Of a stretch of 64,000 nt of DNA, positions 36,121 to 46,500 are shown piece after piece (position 1 is the stretch's first letter; each line of letters begins with the position of its first letter). This DNA comes from Zygaena filipendulae (lineage: Eukaryota; Arthropoda; Insecta; Lepidoptera; Zygaenidae): NCBI GenBank assembly GCA_907165275.2, contig OU015670.1, positions 2,321,501 to 2,385,500 of the forward strand, written 5' to 3'. The position numbers and the translations under genes are program-made. A model generated the notes under the pieces. It worked only from the letters and a program-made list of their open reading frames with translations, did not search any database and had not been told where the DNA came from.

Positions 36121-38306
36121 GACACACGCAGACACACGCACACACATAGACACACGCACGCACGCACACACACACGCGCACTCTCTCGTTGATGTCCCTT
36201 CTATTTGTTATTTTCTGTTCTGTGGCAGCGACGAGTGAGTCTACACCGTGCACCGCCATCACGATGTAGGCTCACTGCATCGTGGCGGGGCGCGGGTTTC
36301 CGCGTCCCGATAACAGTCAAGTCAAGTCAAAATCATTTATTCAAATTTGGTCCATAATGTGGCTCTTGTTGACGTCAATAAAGTTACATTTATTATGACA
36401 GCACCCATAAAATATCCACCCTTCACAGCTTCCTAGTGCTATGGCTGAAGAGTAGCTGCGCAACAAACTGTCCAGTAGTTACACTGTCTGTTTAGTTATA
36501 ATACTAGCTGTGCCCCGCGGTTTCACCCTAGTGAAAAGTTTTTATGCCACAACTTTTTTCTCCGACATCCGATTTGAATGATACAAAGCCTATATGTTGC
36601 TCCAGACTTAGCTTAATCTACTACTGAAAACTGCATGACAATCCGTTCAGTAGATGCGGAGATCATCGTGAACAGACAGACAGACAATCAGAAAAGAATT
36701 TTAAAAACTTTTTTTTGGGCTCGGTTACTCTTCTTTTATCACCCCTCTCAATTTCAGGTAATAATATTCAATGTACAGAATCGCGGATTCTGTACATTGA
36801 ATATTCTACTCTACTCTTCTATTAAAGTATAGAAGATAATATTAGTAATAACTAAGTCAGTATCGTGTTCGGGGGCAGGCTGGAGAAGACGGAGGAGGGC
36901 CCGGAGATGGTGAGCCGCGTGCACCGGCAGCTGGTGCGCGAGCAGCGCGCGCGCGGCCCGCTCAGCTACTGGCACGCGGTGCTCGACCCGGCCAGCTTCG
37001 CGCGCACCGTCGAGAACATATACTACGTCAGCTTCCTGGTGCGCGACGGGCTCGTCGCCGTGCAGCTCGGTCCGTGTGCTATTTACACCATTCTATACAG
37101 CCTCCTTTAGCCAAGTTGAAATATCTTACATGATATTGTCAATATCAATTTGAATTCCAATCCCGGAACTCCATAGCTCACACAACCTGCCCGGCCCGGT
37201 AGTAGGAGGGGTAGGTAGTTAAATCGGTTGTGAAGTGCGGTGATGTGGAGTATGTTCCGTTATTACTGAGAGCACTGTAAGGTATGACGTCAATTTAATA
37301 TAGTCGAAGTCGTTCCTTTATTAGTGGTTACTCGGAACGCAGTCCAGTAGTGTCATCCATGTCATTGTCATGTCATACTGTGGACCAATCACAGGTCCGA
37401 GGTTGATCGCGTGATCAAAGCACTGAGAGCACTTAATCTCAATAATACCAGTGCTTACAGTACACAAATTGCGACTATTATGACGTCATGCTGCCTATCC
37501 TAGGATACTGCGGCAGTATATATACTTTCAGTTATAACGGAACGAATTTTTCCTCGAATATGAGCGACTGGGCCAGTGCTCAGTATTAACGGAACGTGCC
37601 CGCGGGCGACGTGTGTCCGCAGACGAGGAGCACGAGCTGCCGTTCATCACGGCGCTGAGCGCGCAGGAGCAGGCGCGGCAGGAGCACGTTGAAGAGAACC
37701 AGTTCATCGTCTCCATCGACATGAAGCGCTGGCAGGTACATACAATACAATACATACAAGCGGCAGGGGAAAGGAGCATTCCCACTTGCCGAATGAAAAA
37801 AAAATTAATTAGGTACTAAACAGTTTTATTAAATTTTTCCCCGCATTAATTTCGGAGTTCCCGCGGTAATTCCGAGATAAAAAGTACCCTATGTCCTTTT
37901 GTTCTGTGATGAATTGCTCTATCCAATTATTATTTTTTTGTTCTCCTAATTTGTAAGTACGATCATCAAAAGACAGCCCTGCTGAGTTTCTTGAGGACGT
38001 ATTCCGAACTGACGTTAATTTATAGTTCTAAGAACCTGCTGACGATTATAAGTGATTGTAACAACCAATCCTAAGTAATAAATAGCTTTTGAATTTTGAA
38101 TTTTTTGAATTTCTCTAGCTGTATCTGTGAAAATGTGTATACAAAATTTCATGATGATCCGTTGAACCGTTAAAGCGTAACAAACTCACTTTTGCATTTA
38201 TAATATTAGTAAAGATTCAATCGTGTAAGATGTTGTTTTCGTCCGGCAGGAATTGATTGAAGCGTTCGATATAAAAAGTCCGATGATGGTGTTGAAACGG
38301 CAGTGA
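33551..38306 (+). CDS. Nse4: Nse4 kleisin subunit of the SMC5/6 complex, 7 exons, 286 aa
   Basis: Exons: 33551-33650, 34413-34523, 35234-35352, 35895-36064, 36879-37069, 37623-37735, 38250-38306 (861 bases including TGA, all in phase, all GT-AG). The N-terminus ([20 protein letters not shown]) matches the Nse4 helix that contacts the SMC6 neck. The C-terminal winged-helix region carries [20 protein letters not shown]. Human NSMCE4A is 385 aa; this copy is shorter because the N-terminal extension and linker are reduced. Family role: bridges SMC5 and SMC6 heads with Nse1 and Nse3 for DNA repair and chromosome maintenance. The ATG at 33551 is the first in frame. Exon 4 contains a Pro/Ala/Arg-rich low-complexity insert. 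The gene is head to head with DCAF1. Confidence 0.95.
33755..33951 (+). repeat. Helitron-like copy in Nse4 intron 1
   Basis: The end ccgcgggtgaaactccggga followed by accgcagctag marks the family; the 5' border is unclear. Confidence 0.55.
34530..34672 (-). repeat. Dispersed repeat directly behind Nse4 exon 2 donor
   Basis: Matches the 5' part of 18810-19075 in reverse (cacctgtatgccttctggtg ... cgtttgccccctgtgacat). It begins about 30 bases or less after the donor at 34524. Confidence 0.6.
35595..35805 (-). repeat. Helitron-like copy in Nse4 intron 3
   Basis: From aagctgttccccgcggtttc to ttcataagattagaat. Ends about 90 bases before exon 4. Confidence 0.55.
36080..36182. repeat. CA-rich microsatellite behind Nse4 exon 4 donor
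   Basis: cacacaca with cacacgcag variants begins about 20 bases after the donor at 36065. Confidence 0.85.
36504..36838 (-). repeat. Long-subfamily Helitron-like copy in Nse4 intron 4
   Basis: Begins ctagctgtgccccgcggttt and continues into a segment with gggctcggttactcttcttt and an imperfect palindrome around gtacagaatcgcggattctg. The same long form occurs in opposite orientation at 51488-51809. Confidence 0.65.
36879..38306 (+). CDS. Nse4: Nse4 exons 5-7: C-terminal winged-helix kleisin domain
   Basis: Exon 5 (36879-37069) encodes residues 167-230 with the signature [18 protein letters not shown] at about 207-224. Exon 6 (37623-37735) encodes [18 protein letters not shown] and [11 protein letters not shown]. 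Exon 7 (38250-38306) ends the protein with a short helix ([18 protein letters not shown]) and TGA at 38304. This order matches the family's C-terminal domain that binds the SMC5 head. The intron at 37736-38249 contains two dispersed repeats (a Helitron-like copy and a LINE-type 3' end). Confidence 0.93.
37840..38220. repeat. Helitron-like copy interrupted by a LINE-type 3' end in Nse4 intron 6
   Basis: Helitron-like sequence (ttcggagttcccgcggtaat) is followed at about 37985-38115 by a block ending ttttgaattttgaatttttt that recurs at 18660-18800, then by the rest of the Helitron-like repeat (ttgcatttataatattagta). The inserted block ends in tandem ttttgaa, typical of some LINE 3' ends. Confidence 0.6.
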
Positions 38307-38429
38307 GCTAATGAGCTTGTGTGCTAGAGAAAGCTCGGCGTGCGACCTCGTGGTGCAAGACCTCACCCAGTGACGGCTTGACCTCGGCGGTGTGAATTAT
38401 AACTGTGATTAATAGAATTGAGTGTGTCG

Positions 38430-38435
38430 ATTAAA
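38430..38435 (+). promoter_or_regulatory. Candidate polyadenylation signal of Nse4
   Basis: An ATTAAA hexamer lies 124 bases after the Nse4 stop codon and is followed by a T-rich stretch (gtttttattttcc). It is the nearest plausible signal; no transcript evidence is available. Confidence 0.35.
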
Positions 38436-38522
38436 AGTTTTTATTTTCCTAATAATTGATTTTTTATTTTACTCATGATAAATAATTGTACTTATGTCCA
38501 TTATCTGAGATTTTTTTGATTC

Positions 38523-38690
38523 TCTACCACCGCTGGTGCAGTGATTTTATAACCTGACTGCTGCGCAATATGGTTTCGCGGGTTCGATCCTCTCGCATCA
38601 GGGTGACCATTTCCTTTTCGCAGGGCACACCTACTTCAGTTTGGGTGTTAAGTATTTATTCTAAGTATGTATTTACAAGGAAAAAAAACA
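38523..38690 (+). repeat. tRNA-derived SINE, family 2
   Basis: Contains a B box (gcgggttcgatcct), then cagtttgggtgttaagtatt and an A-rich tail. Related heads occur near 23020-23150, 41188-41330 and 42170-42270. Confidence 0.6.
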
Positions 38691-38812
38691 AAAATTGTCT
38701 GATACACAAGTAGTGCAAACTCCGCTCGTGTGGACCGGGCGGGGTTGTGTCCAGTAGGGTTTTATGTTTGACAGTTTGATAGTTGCATCAAAGAATACAG
38801 TATCTTTATAAA

Positions 38813-39067
38813 TAAAAATAAATGTTTTTATGTTTGTCCTCTACCCGTTTCTAAACCATTGGACCGATTGTGATGAATCTTTGGTGGGTTATTCTGCCTG
38901 CGTCCGCAAAGGTTCCTAATCGCGGGTGAATCTCCGAAACGGTTGGACCAATTTTGACGGGATTTTCACTGTTGATTAGCTGATGTTATAAGGAGTTAAT
39001 TAGGCTACTTTGGAGTTCCTGCGGGAATTCCGAAACTCACGCCGGTGAAACCGCGGGGCACAGCTAG
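38813..39067 (+). mobile_element. Helitron-like repeat, complete copy
   Basis: Borders A|TCTTTATAAATAAAAATAAA and cacagCTAG|T with the ccggtgaaaccgcgg hairpin. Lies between Nse4 and CCDC186. Confidence 0.65.
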
Positions 39068-40914
39068 TATATTATAAAGAACCTACACTCCACCTCCCAC
39101 CAATTTCATGCCCGCTCATACCCCGCGAAAATTTCTTGGAAACCTAGGAAAATTTGACACATGTAGAATCTACATGTGCCGATTATTATTCACTGACAGC
39201 TGATAATAAAATTACTGTCAACTCGCTGTCAACCTTACAATACGCACACACGCACAACACGCGTACGTGTACGTACAAGCCGGCCGTCTTTACTTGTGGG
39301 AAAGGACTTGAATCAGTTCATTTGTATGGAGTGACACCGGGCTGGTTGTATGACTATATTTTAGGTAGTGGCGGTTCAAGCGGGAGCCCAGTGACTTTTT
39401 CAAGGAACCAAGTTAGGAATCTGTAATATTACAACATATTCAGCTGAGGATTCTTTTTCGAATTGTAAGAGTTGTGTAAAACCCACAGTAAATAAACGAA
39501 TCGGAATGTTTTAAATATATTGTATTTGACAGAGAGAACAACATTTTAAAATACATTGGCGCACCATAATACCATTATACATAACACTTAACATACATAG
39601 TTATAATAATAATAATAATGTACAAAAGGATAATTATTTTTATATTTTATTATAATACAGTAGAAGAGATTAAAAAAATCACGTAGTATGTTAATGAATT
39701 GGGTCACATCAAAAGCGCGGCAATTTCAAAAACTCTTCAGTTGTCGACGCTCAACGCTGATTTTTATGCAGAAAAGTAAACACGATTAATTTTACGTGCT
39801 GAGCTATAGATAAAAAAATGAAGTGGAAGTACAAGACCAGCTCTTGCGTAAACATATTATTATGTTGAGAAACAAGCTTATAATAATAACAAAATTGTAT
39901 CTTAATAGTAATAGGTAGGTATGTTCAATTATTGAAATTTAAACTCAATCTTTTCCATTATTACGATTATTTTGTATTGGCGTGACGCGTTGCCTTTTAT
40001 AACTACTACTACCTTTTACATTACTAAAAATTTTCACTGGCATAATTAATGGGATGAATCGCGTTAGCCATAATTAAAAAAGAAAAAAACTTTCATTCTA
40101 AGTTCTAGAGCTGAAGAATTTAAAATTACCGCGATTTTGCGGTGACACGACTCTTTAGAAATACTACATAATATACCTACTTATTCAATTTTATTACAAT
40201 CACCTGAATATTATTATATTTAAGTACTTTAATAAGAACATACTGAAATGGTTAATTATATACAAAACGATAGACATCGCTTTCCAAAATGGCGGTGCCA
40301 GTTTCCATATTTCTTGGATTATTACACACGCAATTCTTTCTCGTATTTGCTTATAATAAAAAGATTAAACAATTGCATAATTAATGATTAAAGACCACCT
40401 TCGCAATCAATCATGCTGACTAGCACATTCTGTATTCGCTAGGTTGCAAGAATCAATAAACAATTCTGGACATGAAAAACATAATATTATGGTCGGATCT
40501 CAACTTCCAAACTTTTTAAGTAATTTCGGAGTTCCCGCGGGAATTCGGGGATGAAAAGTACCCTAAATCCTTCTCTGTACCCCTGACGACGTGTATGCAA
40601 AATGACTTAGTGATCGGTTAGCCGTTAAGCCGTGAAAGCGTAACAAACAAACTCACCTTCGCGTTTTAATAATTAGGCCCAAAAACATGCATCAGTAGCG
40701 TCATCTATATCTATATTATGAGGGCAAAATAATCCGTTCTTCTGTACAAGTACTACTTAGTTTGGAACTAGATGGCGCTGTATGGTAATGTTCAAGTATT
40801 CTTATTAGTATTTTATTAATCTACTTTGTCCGAGCGTACTGCGACTGTGAACGCGGCGCGGCATCAGGTACTCAGTGTCCCCCCCCCCCCCCCCCTCCCC
40901 CCACACATACCCAC

Positions 40915-43521
40915 CTACGTGGCGTCCGAGCCGCCCTTCTGCTGCTTGAGCCGAGCGATCTCCTTGCCCAGCGTGTCTATGTTCTCCTGGATATGGAAGA
41001 ACACCAACAATCAATTTATATAGGTACAGTCAACAGCTGCGGTGTGTAACCATTTCGATCAGTGTTTGAACTTTATTAATATTGCAGTAAGATTCGATGA
41101 CTGTCACAAGCGCTTACAAATTTCGGCTGCTGACGATACATTTACCCGAATAATGAATTGCATTTAGATAATATTTTGACAGCACTATTGATGGTAGTGG
41201 TTAGCGAACCTGATTGGCACGCCAGCGGCCAGGTGGTGCGGGTTCGATCTTCGCGTCAAGGTAACATTTGCGTTCACCCTGAGTCTGGGTGTATGCATCT
41301 TAAATAAGTTTTGGCAAAAAAAAACATTATAATCAGCTGCCCGCCACCCACAGTACATACAGGCATTGCTTAGTTTGGGATCAGATAATGTTATGTTGCA
41401 GTCAAAGGATACCATGGAGAGTGCTGGAGTAGTCTGGTCAGAAGGAACATCGTCACGGTTAGTTTGAAAACAAAAAGAGATGAATTTTCTCACACGATGA
41501 CTACTTTTTTCTCCTATTAATGTGTGCGTGTGTGCGCGCATTCGTAGTTGTGTGTGTGTGTGTAAGCGTGCGTGTGTGTGCGAGTGTGTAAGCGTGCGTG
41601 TGTGTGCGAGTGTGTACGTGCGTGTGTGTGAGTGTCCGTATCCGTGTGCGTGCGTGCGTGTGCGTGTCAGTGCGCACCTTGAGCGTGATGTTCTTGAGCA
41701 GCGCGTCCTCGAGCACGGCCTGCAGGCGCGCGGCCACCTCGCGCGACAGCTGCGGCGACAGGCCCTCGCCGCCGGCGCCCCACAGCGCCGCCATCGCGCC
41801 CTCGCCCAGCATCGCAATCTGCTTCTACGCACGAGCACACATATAAGTACTAACTAGCTGTTCCAGTGGCGAAGGTACCATAGAAGCCGATTCCCACCGG
41901 CTTCCTTACAGACGCAACATCTCTCTCCGTAATTGAGAACGTTGTCAGGGATACAGTGAAGGACTTTTTATACCGGAATTCCCGCGGGAACTCCGGAACT
42001 TATCGCAGGTGAAACCGCGGGGAACAGTTAATAGTTTAATAAGTTTAAATTAAAGTAGATTTCCGGCTTCCCTCTCTCAATATTTCACCCTTCGCCACTG
42101 AGCTGTTCCTGTCGTTAGTTTCGGAGTTCCCGCGGGGATTACGAGATAAAAAGTACCCTATTTCCTCCCCCCGTCAGCTCCGTGACTCTCCATGCTATCG
42201 CCATGTAGCTGCCAGTAACCGCTACGGTAGCAGGTTCGCATCTCGGCATCACCAAACTCAAATTGCAACAACTAACTACCGCAAATAACATGCCATCTTG
42301 TGAAGGTCGAAGTAACTCAAAATAAAATACCATAGGTAGATAGAATTCCAAGCATAGTGAATGATTCAAAGACTCAAATTGTACTTGTTGAAGAAATAAC
42401 TATTCATTTTACCTCAGTCAATCTCCTGACAGGCTGGTAAGGCGGCACAAAATAGTACAATTTATGGTTAAAACTTTGGTTAAAACCATCATAACAAGAT
42501 CAGTTATAAATAGTCACTAAGCGGAAGAAGCAACACCAGAGTAATACATCTTGGCATCCCCCCACAATCGCCTGTCCGCTATTAAGCAAAGAACAAGGGG
42601 GAGAGCAATGAGGTGTAGCCATTTAAGAGGTAACAAGTGAGGTGTAGTCGTTCGAGAAGTGACAAGTGGGGATTAATATAGTGTAGCCGAACTAGTGAGG
42701 AGTAGTCTTTTAAGAGGTTCAAAGTGGGTGTTTTTGTTCTAGAAGCAACAAGTTAGGACTAGTGAGATCTTGTATTCGTTCGAAATGTGTCAAGTGGGGA
42801 TTAATATAGTGTAGTCGAACTAGTGAGATAGAGTTGTTTAAGAGGTGACAAGTGGGGTGTAGTCGTTTGAGAAGTGACAAGCTGGGACTAGTGAGATGGT
42901 GTATTCGTTCGAAAAGTGGCAAGTGGGGATTAATACATATAGTGTAGTTGAACTAGTGAGGTGTAGTCTTTTAAGAGATGCCAAGTGGGGTGTAGTCGTT
43001 TGAGAAGTGACAAATTGGGACTAGTTAGATGGTGTATTCATTCGAAAAGTGTCAAGTGGGGATTAATATAGTTTAGTCGAAATAGTGAGATGTAGTTGAT
43101 TAGGAGGTGACAAGTGGGGTGTAGTCGTTCAAGAAGTGACAAGTTGGGACTAGTGAGATGGTGTATTCGTTCGAAAAGTGTCAAGTGGGGATTAATGTGG
43201 TGTAGTCGGACGTCGGACTAGTGACTTGTAGTCACCGCTAGTGCGAGGTGTGTGAGTGTAGTGCCCCCCCTCAAGGTAGTAAGGTACCTTGTTGTCGTCG
43301 CGGTGGCTGTCGGCGAGCGCGCCGGCGGGCTGCGCGCACAGCAGGTGGCGCAGCAGGCGCGTCTTGTTGCGCAGCTCGGCGGTGAGCACGCGCCCGTGCT
43401 CCTCGAGGAAGTCGCAGCGCTCGGCGCGCCGCGCGGCCGCGCGCTGCAGCGACACGATGCGCTCGATCAGCGCCTGCCGGTCCGGGCCCGGCCCGCCGCC
43501 GCCGTCCGCACCGCTCGCGCC
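40915..43521 (-). CDS. CCDC186: CCDC186 exons 11-13: conserved C-terminal region
   Basis: Exon 11 (43521-43288) begins with a Gly/Ala/Asp linker and carries ALIERIVSLQRAAARRAERC and LTAELRNKTRLLRHLL. Exon 12 (41824-41678) carries RLQAVLEDALLKNITLK. Exon 13 (40986-40915) carries ENIDTLGKEIARLKQQK and the stop. These blocks are the most conserved of the family and in CCDC186 work the C-terminal part mediates membrane and EARP association (established knowledge; not testable here). The intron between exons 11 and 12 holds a tandem array with a period near 130 bases. Confidence 0.93.
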
Positions 43522-46500
43522 CTGCCCACACCGCGACCAAACAACACTGGCTATCATAGTCGCGTCATAATGCTAGTTTCATGGCTTTTGTGGTGTGAGT
43601 CCCGACAAGCAAATTGGACACCTTTATGAAGGAAGACTTTTGGCCGAAAGGTGTGGTCTATAGGCGAATCCGGGGCAGGATACCGACAGCCGCCACCAGA
43701 GCGACACAGTGTCAAAAATAGAATGTTTTTTATATTTGTTATATATGTATGTTAGTTTTGTAAGGTATTTATCTATGGGCCCATGTTGCCTGATAACAAA
43801 ATAATAAATAAAATAAATAGGCACGTAAGGAAGCGACACTCTCCGTCCCCCCGTCGACTTCGTGCCTCGCTCGCCCCGCGAGAAGCCTAAGCTTTGTAGG
43901 CTGTCCCCGCTGTGTGTTTACAGCACAGAGCAAATAAATTAACTAGAGAGGACATGCGGGCGGGGCAGACGCGCCGCCGTAGCAAAGGAAGTTAGAGCAA
44001 ATGCTCCAACTTGCCCAAAACTTTTTTTGTTGCCATCCCAAGTAGGTATATTTACCACAAACTTCTCAAAACTGTGAATTTTGAAAACAGTGACTAAGTA
44101 AAAACATAACCATACAGCGTTTAATACATATTTTTTTTTGCGTTAATGAATGTTTTAGTGCGTGATGAATAGTTTTGTGTGCAAAATTCACCCGGCGACA
44201 CTGGTTTTCATCCGTTTTCATACTAAACTAAGTTGATGTCCCTTCTATCTGTTATTTTCTGTTCTGCGGTCCACAGTATCAACTTGAATGTGAAATGTGG
44301 AACTGTGGAACGCGGCGGGGCGCGGTGAACCTATAGACTTAGGCCCGTATTCCAGAAGGTGACTCAGATCACGTTTTACTTGAGATTAGTTTTAAGCTCA
44401 GATCATAACTCAAGCGTACATCTTATTATAGAATGCGTTTTAAGTTCTAATCACTTGAAACTAGTCTTGAGTAGGGATTCTGAACTCTGATATGTTCTAA
44501 TCAGTTGAAACTAGTCTTGAGTAGAGATTTTGAGCTCTGATTGGTTGAGTGATCTTGACATGACACACGTAAACAAAGATCAAATCTTTGCTTGAGTATA
44601 GATTAGTACTCAAGCGTCGTTTTAGAATAAGGAAATAACTCAGCTGATTGTTGATTGATGAATCTCGTTTCAAGTAAGGTTCTAGAATTAAAGTTTTACT
44701 AGAAATTAGTTTTAAAACTAGATTCATGACTTGAGTAACCTTTTGGAATACGGACCTTAGTATAGAAAAATCAATATTATTAATTTGTTTATTAAAAAAA
44801 AAACTTGTTTTAACTATCTAAAATTTAAATACAAAGATACGTATAATAAAAACTACTATCATAAAAATAATCACCTCTAGATCATGAAAAGAAATACTCA
44901 AAAAAGCTAAAAATACTTAAGAGGGCTAAAAAAGTCAATATTGTTATCAACCTGATTATAAAGCAAAATGCATCAACGCTACTCAACAGAACGCCAACCA
45001 TGGCGGACGCAATGAACAAACATTCGTCACGCTTTCTAAGTTTAAAAATCAAAAATACAGTTGAAATTATGCAAATAATGAAATAAGAAACCTTAGCGAA
45101 TATTTTACTGAATAAACTCGAGTGTTTTATCTGTAAAACCAAAAAAAAAAAATTCCGTTACCGTTTGAAGTTGCGCCTCGTCCTGAATGCGTGCGAAAAT
45201 AAAACTTTTACTGTTCATCTTACTAATATTAAAAACTCGCTGTGCCCCGCGGTTTCACCCGCGTGAGTTTTGGCATCAGAAACCTTTGTGGACGCAGGCA
45301 GAACAACCCGCCAATGTTCCATCACAATCGGACCAATGGTTTCGAAACTCATAGAGGACAGACGTACCAACATTCATTTTTATTTATAAAGATGTGAAAG
45401 TGTGGATGTTTGGATGTTTGTTACTCAATCGCGCAAAAACGGCTGAACGGATTTGGAGGAAATTTGGCATGCAAGTTGTCAGGGGTACAGAGAAGGACAT
45501 AGGGTACTTTTTATCCTGGAATTCCCGAGGGAACTCCGAAATTACCACGGGTGAAATCGCGGGGCACAGCTAGTTTCTTAAACAAATCTAGCTGGTGCCC
45601 ATGTCTTAGTCGCGTTTCAGAATTCGCTCGGAAACTGCCGAGCGAATCAAAAGTCTAATTTTTTTTAACCACCTCACATGACGGTATGTTCCTTTTCTAA
45701 TTTCCATTCGCCGGCCCCGCGAAATTTCTTTCTTGTCGCAACTTGTAATCGCAACATCCGCATTGATTATTGCGGATGCGGACCCAGATATCCAAATCTG
45801 TGCGGAAGCTCCGCATTTGCGGACGCGGATGCGAATGTCCGCAATACCCCTGGTGTGCGCGTACCTGTACGTCGGGCAGGCGGGCGGGGTGCGCGGGGTG
45901 CGCGGGGTGCGCGGGGCGCGGGCCGTCCTCGCGCTCGGCGGCCGCGCTCTCGCCGCTGCTCAGTGACGTCACCGAGCCTGCCCCACCACAGAGAACACAA
46001 ATTCACTAGAGGGGCCATGTGGGCGGAGCGGGCGCGTCACGGTTGCTTTTTTTTGTTGTTATTGTTGTTGTTGTAAATACATACTCATTAGTCATTGTGA
46101 TAATGATTGTTTACTCAGTTTTAGCGTTTAGTATACGTATAGCTAGGGAGCTGGTGGCAATTCAGGTATATGATTTCATAGTGATTGATACCAAGACGTA
46201 ATGTAGTCTGGACTTATATTAACTCGAAAAAATAGGTGGCGAGTTCAGGTAGCTCTGATTTTTTTTTATACTTAAATAATTTTGAAATTTTAATAAAAAA
46301 AAAAACATTAAATTATATTATCATTTCTGCCATCAATTATATCTTATTAAATACGTTTGAATAATGAAATTAAAGCTGGCAGAAGTCAGGATGGTGGGAG
46401 TTTTTATAAAAATAACTGTAAGGAAAATAAGCTGAGATGCTGACTTAAGAAAAACTCCCACCATCCTGACTTCTGCCAGCTTTAATTTCATTATCTATAA

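Larger units (their letters stand above)
38307..40914. other. Tail-to-tail intergenic stretch between Nse4 and CCDC186
   Basis: The stretch holds a tRNA-like SINE (about 38523-38690), a Helitron-like copy (38813-39067), a partial Helitron-like copy (about 40500-40670) and a C-homopolymer run near 40880-40897 just after the CCDC186 stop. The block at about 39430-40490 is AT-rich, shows none of the window's repeat families and could be the 3' UTR of CCDC186, but no polyadenylation site could be settled. Confidence 0.5.

Noticed and set aside
39154..39426. 90-aa ORF between Nse4 and CCDC186
   Set aside because: No recognisable domain, no splice context, AT/CA-rich composition; not enough to call a gene.
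43830..44000. GC-rich block with gcctaagctttgtaggctgt hairpin as a possible exon or ncRNA
   Set aside because: No reading frame fits the CCDC186 phases and no known RNA family was recognised.
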